A stretch of 18,994 nucleotides of DNA, from the NCBI GenBank assembly GCA_017549665.1, contig JAFYUD010000001.1, positions 1 through 18,994 of the forward strand, written 5' to 3'. The notes beneath the pieces are model-generated. The model saw only the letters and a list, made by a program, of their open reading frames with translations, did not search any database and was not told the origin of the DNA. Shown here piece after piece: positions 1 to 10,446 of the stretch (positions within the stretch are counted from its first letter, which is position 1; each line of letters starts with the position of its first letter). This stretch comes from Clostridia bacterium. Lineage in GTDB: Bacteria; Bacillota_A; Clostridia; Oscillospirales; Acutalibacteraceae. The position numbers and the translations under genes were made by a program.

Positions 1-1314
1 AAGAACGAAAATCACGTTATTGTTCATCTTTATAACTCAACATCAGTTGCACAGCGTGAGCAGGTGTTCAGAAAGAGCAAGGATCAGATCAAGCAGATCG
101 CTATCGAAGGCGCAAAACTCTTCGATTCTCTTGCAAAGGAATACGGTGTCAAGTACCGTTATGAATATTCACCCGAATCATTCACAGGTACAGAGCCTGA
201 ATATGCTCTTGAAGTATGCAATGCTGTTCTTGATATCTGGCAGCCTACAGCTGACAGAAAGGTTGTTATCAATCTTCCCGTTACTGTTGAGCATTCAATG
301 CCCCATGTTTACGCAAATCAGGTTGAGTACATGAGCAATAACCTCAAGTACAGAGAGAATGTTGAAATTTCACTTCATCCCCATAATGACAGAGGCTGTG
401 CAGTTGCAGACTGTGAGCTTGGTCTTCTTGCAGGTGCTGACCGTATCGAAGGTACACTCTTCGGCAACGGTGAAAGAACAGGTAATGCAGACATCGTCAC
501 ACTCGGCATGAATATGTATTCTCAGGGTGTTGATCCCGAGCTTGATTTTTCAGATATGCCCGAAATCGTAGCTGTTTACGAAAAGGTAACAAGAATGTCG
601 GTTTACGAGCGTTCACCCTATTCAGGTAACCTTGTTTTTGCTGCTTTCTCAGGCTCACATCAGGATGCTATTGCAAAGGGTATGAAATACAGAGAGGATA
701 CAAACTGCGAGCATTGGACAGTACCTTATCTTCCCATCGACCCCAAGGATGTTGGCAGAGAGTACAAGACAGACGTTATCAGAATCAACTCTCAGTCAGG
801 CAAGGGCGGTATCGGCTATCTTCTTGAAAAGCAGTACGGCTACATTCTTCCCATGAAGATGCGTGAGGACGTCGGTTACTGTGTAAAGGACGTTTCCGAC
901 AAGGGACACAAGGAGCTTCAGCCTGATGAGGTATTCGGCGTATTCACAGACAATTACGTGAATATCATCGACGGTCCTGTCAAGTATATGGATTGTCACT
1001 TCGTACGTAAGAATGACACTGTTGCATATCTTACGTTTGAAAAGGACGGCGTTGTTGACGATATCGCAGGTAACGGTAACGGTTCACTTGACGCTGTTGT
1101 TAAAGCACTTCATAAGGGCGGTATTAAATTCGACCACCTTGAATATACAGAGCATGCTCTTAATATGGGCTCAACCTCAAAGGCTGTTTCATACGTGAGC
1201 ATCACTATGGAAGACGGTAAGGTTTCATGGGGTGTAGGTATTGATGACGATATTATTCTTTCATCTGTATACGCACTTTTCTCAGCTATCAACCGTTACG
1301 AGAAGAATAAATAA
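1..1314 (+). CDS. leuA: 2-isopropylmalate synthase, 5' end outside window
   Basis: This enzyme condenses acetyl-CoA with 2-ketoisovalerate to 2-isopropylmalate, the first committed step of leucine synthesis in the cytoplasm. The reading frame is open from base 1, so the N-terminus is missing; 437 residues are visible. The ATG-like start at 64 is only an internal GTG codon, since [12 protein letters not shown] just upstream is already typical family sequence. The metal-binding HPHNDRG motif lies at visible residues 126-132, followed by a [10 protein letters not shown] segment typical of the catalytic barrel. The C-terminal ~120 residues match the LeuA allosteric dimer domain, where leucine feedback acts in the family. 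The layout resembles the longer, yeast/actinobacterial-like form (about 550 residues), so roughly 110-120 residues should lie upstream. It is followed after 14 bases by leuC with a strong RBS, implying one operon. Confidence 0.95.
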   Translation, partial: KNENHVIVHLYNSTSVAQREQVFRKSKDQIKQIAIEGAKLFDSLAKEYGVKYRYEYSPESFTGTEPEYALEVCNAVLDIWQPTADRKVVINLPVTVEHSMPHVYANQVEYMSNNLKYRENVEISLHPHNDRGCAVADCELGLLAGADRIEGTLFGNGERTGNADIVTLGMNMYSQGVDPELDFSDMPEIVAVYEKVTRMSVYERSPYSGNLVFAAFSGSHQDAIAKGMKYREDTNCEHWTVPYLPIDPKDVGREYKTDVIRINSQSGKGGIGYLLEKQYGYILPMKMREDVGYCVKDVSDKGHKELQPDEVFGVFTDNYVNIIDGPVKYMDCHFVRKNDTVAYLTFEKDGVVDDIAGNGNGSLDAVVKALHKGGIKFDHLEYTEHALNMGSTSKAVSYVSITMEDGKVSWGVGIDDDIILSSVYALFSAINRYEKNK

Positions 1315-1328
1315 GGAGAGTAAATAAA

Positions 1329-2594
1329 ATGGGTATGACAATGACACAGAAGATTCTTGCTGCTCATGCAGGTCTCGAATCTGTTGAAGCAGGTCAGCTT
1401 ATCATGGCTAAGCTTGACCTTGTATTAGGTAATGACATCACATCACCTGTTGCTATAAACGAATTCAGCAAAAACGGTTTTGATAACGTTTTTGATAACA
1501 CAAAGATTGCAATGGTTATGGACCACTTTGTTCCCAATAAGGACATCAAGGCTGCACAGCAGACAAAGCAGTGCCGTACATTTGCAAAGAGCTTCAATAT
1601 CACAAATTACTACGATGTAGGTGAAATGGGCATTGAGCATGCACTTATTCCCGAAAAGGGTCTTGCAGCTCCCGGTGACTGTATCATCGGCGCTGACTCA
1701 CATACATGTACATACGGTGCTCTCGGTGCATTCTCAACAGGTATCGGCTCAACTGATATGGCTGCAGGTATGGCTACAGGTAAAGCATGGTTCAAGGTGC
1801 CTTCTGCAATCAAGTTCACACTTACAGGTGCTCTTCAGAAGGGTGTTTCAGGTAAGGACGTAATTCTTCACATCATCGGTATGATCGGTGTTGACGGTGC
1901 TCTTTACCGTTCAATGGAATTCACCGGTGAAGGTCTTCACTCTCTTTCAATGGATGACAGACTTGCAATGGCTAACATGGCTATCGAAGCAGGTGCAAAG
2001 AACGGTATCTTTGAAGTTGATGAAAAGACACTTGAATATGTAAACGGCAGAGTCAACCGTGAATTCACTGTATATAAGGCTGATGAAGACGCAGTTTACG
2101 ATGAAGAATACGTTATCAATCTTTCAGAAATCGTTTCAACTGTTGCTTGTCCTCATCTTCCCGAAAACACAAGACCTGCATCAGAGCTTACAGACATCGT
2201 TCCCGATCAGGTTGTTATCGGTTCATGTACAAACGGCAGAATTTCAGACATGAAGGCTGCTGCTGAAATCCTTAAGGGTAAGAAGGTTGCAAAGGATATC
2301 AGATGTATCGTTATCCCCGCAACACAGTCAATTTACAAGGAGTGCATCAAGCTCGGCTATATGGATATTTTTATTGATGCAGGCTGTGCTGTTTCAACTC
2401 CCACATGCGGTCCCTGTCTCGGCGGTTACATGGGTATTCTTGCTGATGATGAAATTGCAGTTGCTACAACTAACCGTAATTTCGTAGGCAGAATGGGCGC
2501 AAAGAGCTCAAAGATTTACCTTGCAAGTCCTGAGGTAGCAGCTGCAACAGCAGTTGTCGGACACATCGTAGATCCTAAGGAGGTTATGGAATAA
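1329..2594 (+). CDS. leuC: 3-isopropylmalate dehydratase large subunit
   Basis: This is the iron-sulfur subunit of isopropylmalate isomerase, which with LeuD converts 2- to 3-isopropylmalate. The protein has 421 residues, the length of the shorter archaeal/clostridial homoaconitase-like subfamily rather than the ~470-residue enterobacterial LeuC. The three cluster cysteines are visible: C300 in the GSCTNGR motif, and C360 and C363 in the PTCGPC motif. The start ATG at 1329 has an AAGGAGAG ribosome-binding site 8-15 bases upstream. Its stop TAA shares one base with the ATG of leuD, so the two subunits are probably translationally coupled and made in equal amounts. Confidence 0.97.
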   Translation: MGMTMTQKILAAHAGLESVEAGQLIMAKLDLVLGNDITSPVAINEFSKNGFDNVFDNTKIAMVMDHFVPNKDIKAAQQTKQCRTFAKSFNITNYYDVGEMGIEHALIPEKGLAAPGDCIIGADSHTCTYGALGAFSTGIGSTDMAAGMATGKAWFKVPSAIKFTLTGALQKGVSGKDVILHIIGMIGVDGALYRSMEFTGEGLHSLSMDDRLAMANMAIEAGAKNGIFEVDEKTLEYVNGRVNREFTVYKADEDAVYDEEYVINLSEIVSTVACPHLPENTRPASELTDIVPDQVVIGSCTNGRISDMKAAAEILKGKKVAKDIRCIVIPATQSIYKECIKLGYMDIFIDAGCAVSTPTCGPCLGGYMGILADDEIAVATTNRNFVGRMGAKSSKIYLASPEVAAATAVVGHIVDPKEVME

Positions 2595-3073
2595 TGAACG
2601 TAAAAGGTAAAGTACATAAGTACGGTGACAATATAGATACAGACGTTATCATCCCTGCAAGATACCTTAATACAGCTAACCACAAGGAGCTTGCTGCTCA
2701 CTGTATGGAAGATATCGATACAGAATTCGTAAACAAGGTATCAGACGGCGATATCATGGTAGGCGATGCAAACTTCGGCTGCGGCTCTTCAAGAGAGCAT
2801 GCTCCCATCGCAATCAAGGAATCCGGCATTTCATGTGTTATTGCTTCAACCTTTGCAAGAATTTTCTACAGAAATGCTATCAATATCGGTCTTGCAATTC
2901 TTGAGTGTCCCGAAGCAAGTGAGAAAATTGCTGACGGAGATGAAGTTGCTGTTGACTTCGATACAGGTGTTATCACAAACATCACAAAGAATGAGGAATA
3001 TAAGGCTCAGCCTTTCCCCGAATTTATAAAAGAGATTATCTCCGCAAACGGACTTCTCAATTCACTTAAGTGA
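2594..3073 (+). CDS. leuD: 3-isopropylmalate dehydratase small subunit
   Basis: This is the swivel-domain subunit that completes the active site of isopropylmalate isomerase with LeuC. At 159 residues it fits the short archaeal/clostridial type that pairs with a ~420-residue LeuC; enterobacterial LeuD is about 200. The family signature [10 protein letters not shown] begins near residue 62 and contributes substrate-binding Ser/Arg residues. A strong AAGGAGG site lies inside the end of leuC, about 8 bases before the overlapping ATG. leuB follows 11 bases after the stop. Confidence 0.96.
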   Translation: MNVKGKVHKYGDNIDTDVIIPARYLNTANHKELAAHCMEDIDTEFVNKVSDGDIMVGDANFGCGSSREHAPIAIKESGISCVIASTFARIFYRNAINIGLAILECPEASEKIADGDEVAVDFDTGVITNITKNEEYKAQPFPEFIKEIISANGLLNSLK

Positions 3074-3084
3074 GGGAAAATATT

Positions 3085-4155
3085 ATGAAAAAAGTTATTA
3101 CTGTCCTCAAGGGTGACGGAATCGGCCCTGAAATAGTAGATGAAGCACTCAAGGTGCTTGATAAGGTTGCTCAGAAGTACAACCATGAATTTGAGTATAA
3201 ATACGTTGATATCGGCGGTTGCTCAATCGACAAGTTCGGTGTGCCTATCACAGAAGAGGGTATGGCTCAGTGTAAGGCTTGCGACAGTGTCCTTCTCGGC
3301 GCTGTAGGCGGCCCCAAGTGGGATAATGTTGATCCTTCAATCAGACCCGAAAAGGCTCTTCTTGCAGTAAGAAGTGAGCTTGGTCTTTTTGCAAATCTCC
3401 GTCCCACAAAGCTTTTCCCCCAGCTTGCTGATGCATCACCCCTCAAGCCTTCAATTGTAGGTGACGGTATCGACCTTCTTATCGTCCGTGAGCTTACAGG
3501 CGGTATCTACTTCGGTAAGAGAACAACAGGCGAGGAAAACGGTGAGAAGTTTGCTGCTGACGAGCTTAAGTATTCAGAGCACGAAATCGAAAGAATCGGC
3601 AGAGTAGCATTTGAGTCTGCAAGAAAGAGAAGAGGCAAGGTTTCATCAGTTGATAAGGCTAATGTTCTTGATTCTTCAAGACTCTGGAGAAGCGTTATGT
3701 ACCGTCTTGCCGAGGAATATTCAGACGTTGAGTACGAGGATATCCTTGTTGACAACACAGCTATGCAGCTTATCAGAAATCCCGGAAGATTTGATGTTGC
3801 AGTTACAGAGAATATGTTCGGTGATATCCTTTCTGACGAAGCAAGTATGCTTACAGGCTCAATCGGCATGATGCCCTCAGCAAGCCTTTCAGAAGGTACA
3901 CTCGGCATGTATGAGCCTATCCACGGCTCTGCACCTGACATTGCCGGTATGGATATCGCAAATCCTCTCGGTACAATCCTTTCAGCAGCTATGATGCTCC
4001 GTTACTCATTTGACATGATTGAGGAAGCAGATGCTATCGAAAATGCAGTAAATGCAGTTCTTGACGACGGCTACAGAACAGGCGATATCATGCAGGAAGG
4101 CATGAAGCAGGTAAAGTGTTCAGAAATGGGTACTCTTGTAGCTGATAAACTTTAA
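3085..4155 (+). CDS. leuB: 3-isopropylmalate dehydrogenase
   Basis: This enzyme carries out NAD-dependent oxidative decarboxylation of 3-isopropylmalate to 2-ketoisocaproate, the last leucine-specific step before transamination. The product is 356 residues, a standard LeuB length. It begins [16 protein letters not shown], the conserved N-terminus of beta-decarboxylating dehydrogenases. The [10 protein letters not shown] segment carries the catalytic Tyr, SSVDKANVL carries the catalytic Lys, and the [13 protein letters not shown] region carries metal-binding Asp residues. I chose ATG at 3085. A GTG at 3070 in the same frame overlaps the leuD stop but would add five residues outside the family and lacks a suitable RBS. 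No terminator is visible after the stop, so readthrough into ilvB is possible. Confidence 0.97.
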   Translation: MKKVITVLKGDGIGPEIVDEALKVLDKVAQKYNHEFEYKYVDIGGCSIDKFGVPITEEGMAQCKACDSVLLGAVGGPKWDNVDPSIRPEKALLAVRSELGLFANLRPTKLFPQLADASPLKPSIVGDGIDLLIVRELTGGIYFGKRTTGEENGEKFAADELKYSEHEIERIGRVAFESARKRRGKVSSVDKANVLDSSRLWRSVMYRLAEEYSDVEYEDILVDNTAMQLIRNPGRFDVAVTENMFGDILSDEASMLTGSIGMMPSASLSEGTLGMYEPIHGSAPDIAGMDIANPLGTILSAAMMLRYSFDMIEEADAIENAVNAVLDDGYRTGDIMQEGMKQVKCSEMGTLVADKL

Positions 4156-4163
4156 TTTTAATC

Positions 4164-4192
4164 TTGATATTTATTGAATAATGTAGTATAAT
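4164..4192 (+). promoter_or_regulatory. Sigma-A type promoter of the ilvB operon
   Basis: TTGATA at 4164-4169 is separated by exactly 17 bases from a perfect TATAAT at 4187-4192. Transcription would start near 4199, giving a leader of about 65-70 bases before the ilvB ATG. The leader shows no T-box features and is too short for one. It contains an AATTCGC/GTGAATT pairing (4201-4207 with 4241-4247), which is weak. The promoter lets the ilv genes be expressed independently of the upstream leu genes. Confidence 0.8.
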
Positions 4193-4265
4193 ATCTTAAT
4201 AATTCGCAATTTTCGACACCTGATAGTTTTATCTTGTTTCGTGAATTGATTAGCGTGGTGAAGTA

Positions 4266-5936
4266 ATGAAATTATCGGGATCTGAAATACTTATCAGAAC
4301 ACTGATAGAACAGAATGTAGATGTTGTTTTCGGTTATCCTGGCGGACAGGTTATTCATATTTATGATACACTGTATATGCATCAGGATGAAATAAAGCAT
4401 GTTCTTACAGCTCACGAGCAGGGCGCATCACATGCGGCTGACGGTTATGCAAGATCCACAGGTAAGGTTGGTGTTGTTATTGCAACATCAGGCCCCGGTG
4501 CTACAAATCTCGTTACAGGTATTGCAACTGCATATCTTGATTCAATCCCTCTTGTAGCTATCACCGGTAACGTTTCAAACGACCTTATCGGCAGAGACAG
4601 CTTCCAGGAAGTTGATATCACCGGTGTTACAATGCCCGTTACAAAGCATAATTTCTTTGTTAACAAGGTATCCAAGCTTGCTGATACTGTAAGAGAGGCT
4701 TTCAGACTTGCTCAGTCAGGCAGACCCGGTCCTGTGCTTATTGATATTCCCAAGGATGTTCAGATTGCTCAGTGGGACTATGAGCCTCAGGGAGCAGTTG
4801 AAGCTGATGAAAAGAAGTCTGCAGACGTTGATGATATTGCTCAGGCAGTGCAGCTTATAAATGAATCAGAAAGACCTTATATCTATTGCGGCGGCGGTGT
4901 TATTTCTTCAGGTGCATCCGAGGAAGCTGTGGCGCTTGCTGAAAAGATTGACGGTGTTATCGGTTGTTCATTCATGGGACTTTCCGCAGTACCTACAGAT
5001 AACGAAAGATTCTATGGTATGCAGGGTATGCATGGTCATTATGCTTCTTCAAAAGCACAGCATAAGGCAGACCTTATTGTTGCAATCGGTGCCCGTTTCA
5101 GCGACAGAGCAACAGGTAATAAGGCAAAATATGCACCCGGTGCAAAGATAGTTCATATTGATATTGATAATGCTGAGATTGATAAAAACATTCCTGCTCA
5201 TTGCGGTGTATGCGGTGATCTGAAGCTCACACTTGAGAAGATCATTGCTGCAGTTGATGAAAAGAAGCATCAGGAATGGATTGACTCAGTAAAGGAATAT
5301 GATGCATTTGAGAAATCAAGAATTCCTCATCCGTCAATCATGAATCCTTACAACATTATTGATGTTATAAACAGAACAGTAACTCCTGACACATGTATTG
5401 CTACAGACGTTGGTCAGCATCAGATGTGGGTAGCTCAGTTCTGTAAATTCTCAAAGCCCAGAAAGTTTATTTCAAGCGGCGGTCTGGGTACTATGGGCTT
5501 CGGTCTCGGTGCAGCAATCGGATCACAGATCGGCTCAGGTAAAAAGAGCGTACTTATAACAGGTGACGGAAGCTTCGGCATGTGTCTCAATGAGCTTGCT
5601 ACAGTTTCTTCTTATGATATTCCTGTTGTTATTGTCGTTGTTAATAATGGTGTTCTCGGAATGGTCCGTCAGTGGCAGACCCTTTTCTTCAAGAAACACT
5701 ATTCAAATACAATTCTTGACAGAAAAACTGATTTTGTCAGACTTGCAGAAGCCTTCGGTGTCAAGGGATACCGTTGTACAGAAATGTCAGACTTTGAAAA
5801 GACTATGAAAGAAGCCTTTGAAAGTGACGGACCTGCACTTATTGAATGTTTTGTAGATAAGGATGAAATGGTTCTTCCTATGCTTCCTCCCGGCGGCTCA
5901 ATGGATGATATTATTGTAGAAAGGATCGGTGACTGA
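4266..5936 (+). CDS. ilvB: Acetolactate synthase large (catalytic) subunit
   Basis: This ThDP-dependent enzyme condenses pyruvate with pyruvate or 2-ketobutyrate, the first common step to valine, leucine and isoleucine. The 556-residue protein has the three expected parts. The N-terminal ThDP-binding pyrimidine domain has a GYPGG motif near residue 24 and catalytic Glu51 in HEQGASHAADG. A central FAD/Rossmann-like domain follows. The C-terminal pyrophosphate domain carries GDGSFGMCLNEL, with D434 as the Mg/ThDP ligand, ending in VNN. The RBS is weak: GGTGA at 4257-4261, only 4 bases from the ATG. ilvN follows after 2 bases, as expected for the regulatory partner. Biosynthetic rather than catabolic AlsS is inferred from that neighbour. 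Confidence 0.96.
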   Translation: MKLSGSEILIRTLIEQNVDVVFGYPGGQVIHIYDTLYMHQDEIKHVLTAHEQGASHAADGYARSTGKVGVVIATSGPGATNLVTGIATAYLDSIPLVAITGNVSNDLIGRDSFQEVDITGVTMPVTKHNFFVNKVSKLADTVREAFRLAQSGRPGPVLIDIPKDVQIAQWDYEPQGAVEADEKKSADVDDIAQAVQLINESERPYIYCGGGVISSGASEEAVALAEKIDGVIGCSFMGLSAVPTDNERFYGMQGMHGHYASSKAQHKADLIVAIGARFSDRATGNKAKYAPGAKIVHIDIDNAEIDKNIPAHCGVCGDLKLTLEKIIAAVDEKKHQEWIDSVKEYDAFEKSRIPHPSIMNPYNIIDVINRTVTPDTCIATDVGQHQMWVAQFCKFSKPRKFISSGGLGTMGFGLGAAIGSQIGSGKKSVLITGDGSFGMCLNELATVSSYDIPVVIVVVNNGVLGMVRQWQTLFFKKHYSNTILDRKTDFVRLAEAFGVKGYRCTEMSDFEKTMKEAFESDGPALIECFVDKDEMVLPMLPPGGSMDDIIVERIGD

Positions 5937-5938
5937 TA

Positions 5939-6448
5939 ATGGGCAGACATATTCTTTCCGTTTTTGTCCGTAATCAGTACGGCGTTCTTGCAAGAGTTTC
6001 AAGCATGTTCAGAAGAAGAGGCTTCAATATTGACACTCTTACCGTTGGTGAAACAGAAGATCCTGATTATTCAAGAATGACTGTTACATTCGTCGGTGAT
6101 ATTGCAATAAAGAATCAGATTATGAGACAGCTTGAAAAAATGCCCGATGTAGTTCGTATCACAGAACTCAAGAAGGGCGACAGTGTCTCAAGAGAGCTTG
6201 TTCTTATCAAGATTAAGAACGGCAGAGACACAAGACAGGACATCATGTCCGTTGTTGATATTTTCAGAGCTAAAATCGTAGATTACGGTACAGAGGCTAT
6301 GACTATTGAAATAACAGGTGAAACATCAAAGATTGATGCTTTCGTTGATCTTGTCAAGGAATTCGGCATTATAGAGATGTGCAGAACGGGTATCGTTTCT
6401 CTTCAGAGAGGCTCGGAAAGCATTCTCAGCAATACAAAAGCAAATTAA
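5939..6448 (+). CDS. ilvN: Acetolactate synthase small (regulatory) subunit
   Basis: This regulatory subunit activates IlvB and confers feedback inhibition by branched-chain amino acids. The 169-residue length is that of the IlvH/IlvN long form, with an N-terminal ACT domain (about residues 4-76, starting LSVFVRNQYGVLARVSSMF) and a C-terminal regulatory domain. The stop of ilvB and this ATG are 2 bases apart, and an AAGGATCGG stretch within the end of ilvB can serve as RBS, pointing to translational coupling. The symbol ilvH would be equally acceptable, as the two names are used interchangeably for this family. Confidence 0.95.
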   Translation: MGRHILSVFVRNQYGVLARVSSMFRRRGFNIDTLTVGETEDPDYSRMTVTFVGDIAIKNQIMRQLEKMPDVVRITELKKGDSVSRELVLIKIKNGRDTRQDIMSVVDIFRAKIVDYGTEAMTIEITGETSKIDAFVDLVKEFGIIEMCRTGIVSLQRGSESILSNTKAN

Positions 6449-7495
<1,047 letters not shown>

Positions 7496-7511
7496 TTAAC
7501 ATTGTCTTAAT

Positions 7512-7545
7512 CTGCATCAGCCGATTTATCGGTTGGTGCAGTTTT
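7512..7545 (+). terminator. Hairpin with short T-tract between ilvC and ilvD
   Basis: The arms at 7512-7525 and 7528-7541 form a nearly continuous stem of up to 14 pairs (two G-U), opening to a small loop at the apex, followed by TTTT at 7542-7545. The stem is strong but the T-tract is short, so this is likely a partial terminator or an mRNA-stabilising element. It could lower ilvD expression relative to ilvC. The ilvD RBS lies about 10 bases downstream. Confidence 0.6.
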
Positions 7546-7565
7546 GCCCGAATGGAGGTATAAAA

Positions 7566-9224
7566 ATGCTCAGTGATAATATCAAGAACGGTGCTATAAA
7601 CGCACCTCACAGATCACTTTATCATGCACTGGGTCTTACAGATGAAGAGATTTCAAAGCCCCTTATCGGTATTGTAAGCTCTTATAATGAGATTGTTCCC
7701 GGTCATATGAACATTGATAAAATCGTCGATGCAGTAAAGCTCGGTGTTGCATCAGCAGGCGGTACACCTGTTGTTTTCCCTGCAATTGCAGTATGTGACG
7801 GTATTGCTATGGGTCATAAGGGAATGAAGTACTCACTGGTTACACGTGACCTTATTGCTGACTCAACTGAGGCTATGGCTCTTGCTCACGGTTTTGATGC
7901 TCTTGTTATGGTTCCCAACTGTGATAAGAATGTTCCCGGTCTTCTTATGGCTGCAGCAAGACTTAATATTCCCTGTATTTTTGTCAGCGGCGGCCCCATG
8001 CTTGCAGGTAAGGTCGACGGCAAGAAAACAAGCCTTTCAATGATGTTTGAGGCTGTAGGTGCTCATTCTGCAGGTAAGATCGACGATGCAAAGCTTCACG
8101 AATTTGAGTGCAAGACTTGTCCCACCTGCGGATCATGCTCAGGTATGTACACTGCAAACTCAATGAATTGCCTTACAGAAGCTATCGGTATGGGTCTTCG
8201 TGGCAACGGTACAATTCCTGCAGTATATTCTGCAAGAATTGAGCTTGCAAAGCATGCAGGTATGAAGATCATGGAGCTTGTCAAGAGAGATATCAGACCC
8301 CGTGATATCATGACAAAGGAAGCATTTGAAAATGCTCTTACAGTTGATATGGCTCTGGGCTGTTCAACAAATACTATGCTCCATCTTCCTGCAATTGCAC
8401 ACGAATGTGAAATTGACATTGACCTTGATATTGCAAACGATATCAGTAAGAAGACTCCCAACCTCTGCCATCTTGCTCCTGCAGGCAGAACATATATGGA
8501 GGATCTTGATGAAGCTGGCGGCGTATATGCTGTTATGAATGAGCTTAACAAGAAAGGTCTTCTTCATACTGATCTTATTACTGCTACAGGAAAGACTGTT
8601 GGTGAGAATATTGCGAATGCATATAATCTCGATCCTGAAACAATCAGACCTATAGAGAATCCCTTCAGTGAAACAGGCGGTATCGCAGTTCTTAAGGGTA
8701 ATCTTGCTCTTGACGGCTCTGTTGTCAAGCGTTCTGCAGTTGCCCCCGAAATGCTCGTACACGAAGGACCTGCAAAGGTGTTCGATTGCGAAGAGGATGC
8801 TCAGGCAGCTATCAACGGCGGCAAAATTGTTGCAGGTGACGTTGTTGTTATCCGTTACGAAGGCCCCAAGGGTGGCCCCGGTATGAGAGAAATGCTCAAT
8901 CCCACATCTTCAATTGTCGGTATGGGACTCGGCAGCTCAGTTGCTCTTATTACTGACGGTCGTTTCAGCGGTGCAACAAGAGGTGCATCAATCGGTCACG
9001 TTTCTCCCGAAGCTGCATCAGGCGGTATCATCGGTATTGTTGAAGACGGTGACATCATCAGCATTGACATTCCTGCAAACAAGCTTGAACTCAAAGTTCC
9101 TCAGGAAGTTATCGATGAAAGAATGAAGAACTTTGTTCCCAAGACAAAGGAGCTTTCAGGCTACCTCAAGCGTTATGCATCAATGGTAGAAAGCGGCTCA
9201 AAAGGCGCTATTATCAATAAATAA
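7566..9224 (+). CDS. ilvD: Dihydroxy-acid dehydratase
   Basis: This iron-sulfur enzyme dehydrates 2,3-dihydroxy-isovalerate and 2,3-dihydroxy-3-methylvalerate to the keto acids. The 552-residue protein has the cluster and metal motifs [25 protein letters not shown] and, near the C-terminus, a GPKGGPGM motif. The segment near residue 45 reads VPGHMN. The third cysteine (PCN) found at this place in the [2Fe-2S] plant/mycobacterial enzymes is absent, so it resembles the oxygen-sensitive E. coli [4Fe-4S] type, fitting an anaerobe. I chose ATG at 7566, which has GGAGG eight bases upstream. An in-frame extension back to 7533 would translate through the terminator stem. The DUF815 gene begins 15 bases after the stop. 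Confidence 0.97.
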   Translation: MLSDNIKNGAINAPHRSLYHALGLTDEEISKPLIGIVSSYNEIVPGHMNIDKIVDAVKLGVASAGGTPVVFPAIAVCDGIAMGHKGMKYSLVTRDLIADSTEAMALAHGFDALVMVPNCDKNVPGLLMAAARLNIPCIFVSGGPMLAGKVDGKKTSLSMMFEAVGAHSAGKIDDAKLHEFECKTCPTCGSCSGMYTANSMNCLTEAIGMGLRGNGTIPAVYSARIELAKHAGMKIMELVKRDIRPRDIMTKEAFENALTVDMALGCSTNTMLHLPAIAHECEIDIDLDIANDISKKTPNLCHLAPAGRTYMEDLDEAGGVYAVMNELNKKGLLHTDLITATGKTVGENIANAYNLDPETIRPIENPFSETGGIAVLKGNLALDGSVVKRSAVAPEMLVHEGPAKVFDCEEDAQAAINGGKIVAGDVVVIRYEGPKGGPGMREMLNPTSSIVGMGLGSSVALITDGRFSGATRGASIGHVSPEAASGGIIGIVEDGDIISIDIPANKLELKVPQEVIDERMKNFVPKTKELSGYLKRYASMVESGSKGAIINK

Positions 9225-9239
9225 GAAGTGAAACCCGTT

Positions 9240-10424
9240 ATGGATAAATTAAAATTGCTTTCAATAAGACTCAGAGCTGTGGCAGTATTCAGAAATCTTC
9301 TTGATGATTCTGTTATAAATGCACTTTCACAGCTTCTTTTGTCTCTTGATTCTGACATTGAAACTCAGGTTGACAAGTACGGTAAGTTTGTGTATGAGCT
9401 TTACACTCACACCGACAATCTGAGTAAGTACATACTCAATATTGTTACTGACGATGAAAATGTATTCATCAAAAAGGTAGCAAACAGCAATATTGTTTCT
9501 GATGAACTTACAGAATGCGTCAAGTCAGAGCTTGCAGTGTTTGCAGAAATTGCATCACTTACAAGAGAGGATTTCAGGGGAGTAATCGGTTTTGACGGTT
9601 ATCTGCCCGTATGGAATACTACTGAGATTGATTTTGAAAATGAATATTTCAGAAGAAGAGACGAAATCGGCAGATTCGGCTACGGAATTTACGCAAAGTA
9701 CTATATGTTCTGCGTAAAAGACGGTGCAGTTGTACCCGTCAAGCATCCTGACCCCGTTACACTTGCAGAATTGTCAGGCTATCAGAATGAAAGAGCAGCT
9801 GTAATCAATAATACAAAGGCTCTTCTTGCAGGTAAGCCAGCTGCAAATATTCTGCTTTCAGGTGATGCAGGTACAGGTAAATCATCCACAATCAAGGCTG
9901 TTGTCAATGAATTCAAGGATGAAGGTCTGAGAATCATTGAAATCAGAAAGGATCAGCTTATTGATATTCCTCAGATTGTCGATGAACTTAACTCAAATCC
10001 GCTGAAATTCATTCTCTTTATTGATGACCTTTCATTCAATCAGACTGATGATAATTTCAGTGCGCTTAAGGCGATTCTTGAAGGCTCAGTTGCTGCAAAG
10101 TCAGGTAACGTTGTAATTTACGCAACAAGTAACCGCAGACACATTGTAAGAGAGTCATTCAAGGACAGAGATGCAAGTGATGACATTCATCGTAACGACA
10201 CTGTTCAGGAGCTTATGTCACTTTCTGAGCGCTTCGGTCTGTGTATAACATTTGTCAAGCCCGGAAAAGAGTGCTATCTTGACATTATGAAGAATATTGC
10301 CGCATCTCACAATATCGAGGTTACAGAGCAGCTTTGTATGGAGGCTGAACGATTTGCCCTTCTCAAGGGCGGTAGAAGTGCCCGTGTTGCAAAGCAATTC
10401 ATAGACGGTGTTTTATCCGAATAA
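9240..10424 (+). CDS. DUF815-type AAA+ ATPase
   Basis: This is a predicted cytoplasmic P-loop ATPase of the DUF815 family, whose biological role is not established. The protein has 394 residues. The N-terminal ~180 residues are a helical, family-specific region. The ATPase core has Walker A GDAGTGKS at residues 208-215, Walker B FILFIDD ending at D261-D262, and an ATSNRRH sensor-1-like segment around residues 294-300, which is a hallmark of the family. I prefer ATG at 9240; a GTG at 9228 is in frame but has a poor RBS. It lies 15 bases downstream of ilvD with no terminator between, so it is probably co-transcribed with the ilv genes, though no functional link to them is known. Confidence 0.88.
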   Translation: MDKLKLLSIRLRAVAVFRNLLDDSVINALSQLLLSLDSDIETQVDKYGKFVYELYTHTDNLSKYILNIVTDDENVFIKKVANSNIVSDELTECVKSELAVFAEIASLTREDFRGVIGFDGYLPVWNTTEIDFENEYFRRRDEIGRFGYGIYAKYYMFCVKDGAVVPVKHPDPVTLAELSGYQNERAAVINNTKALLAGKPAANILLSGDAGTGKSSTIKAVVNEFKDEGLRIIEIRKDQLIDIPQIVDELNSNPLKFILFIDDLSFNQTDDNFSALKAILEGSVAAKSGNVVIYATSNRRHIVRESFKDRDASDDIHRNDTVQELMSLSERFGLCITFVKPGKECYLDIMKNIAASHNIEVTEQLCMEAERFALLKGGRSARVAKQFIDGVLSE

Positions 10425-10446
10425 TTAATATGAAAGGAAGATATAT

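Noticed and set aside
3507..3941. 144-codon open frame on the minus strand inside leuB
   Set aside because: It lies entirely opposite a well-conserved leuB and has no RBS or family resemblance; it is a shadow of biased codon use.
4208..4222. CodY-box-like AATTTTCGA in the ilvB leader
   Set aside because: Only the left half of the palindromic CodY motif is present; the right half does not match.
4193..4265. T-box or peptide attenuator before ilvB
   Set aside because: The leader is about 70 bases, with no specifier loop, T-box sequence, terminator hairpin or Leu/Val/Ile-rich short reading frame.
7502..7530. TTGTCT-17-TTTATC as an ilvD promoter
   Set aside because: The -10 match is weak and it lies inside the hairpin stem.
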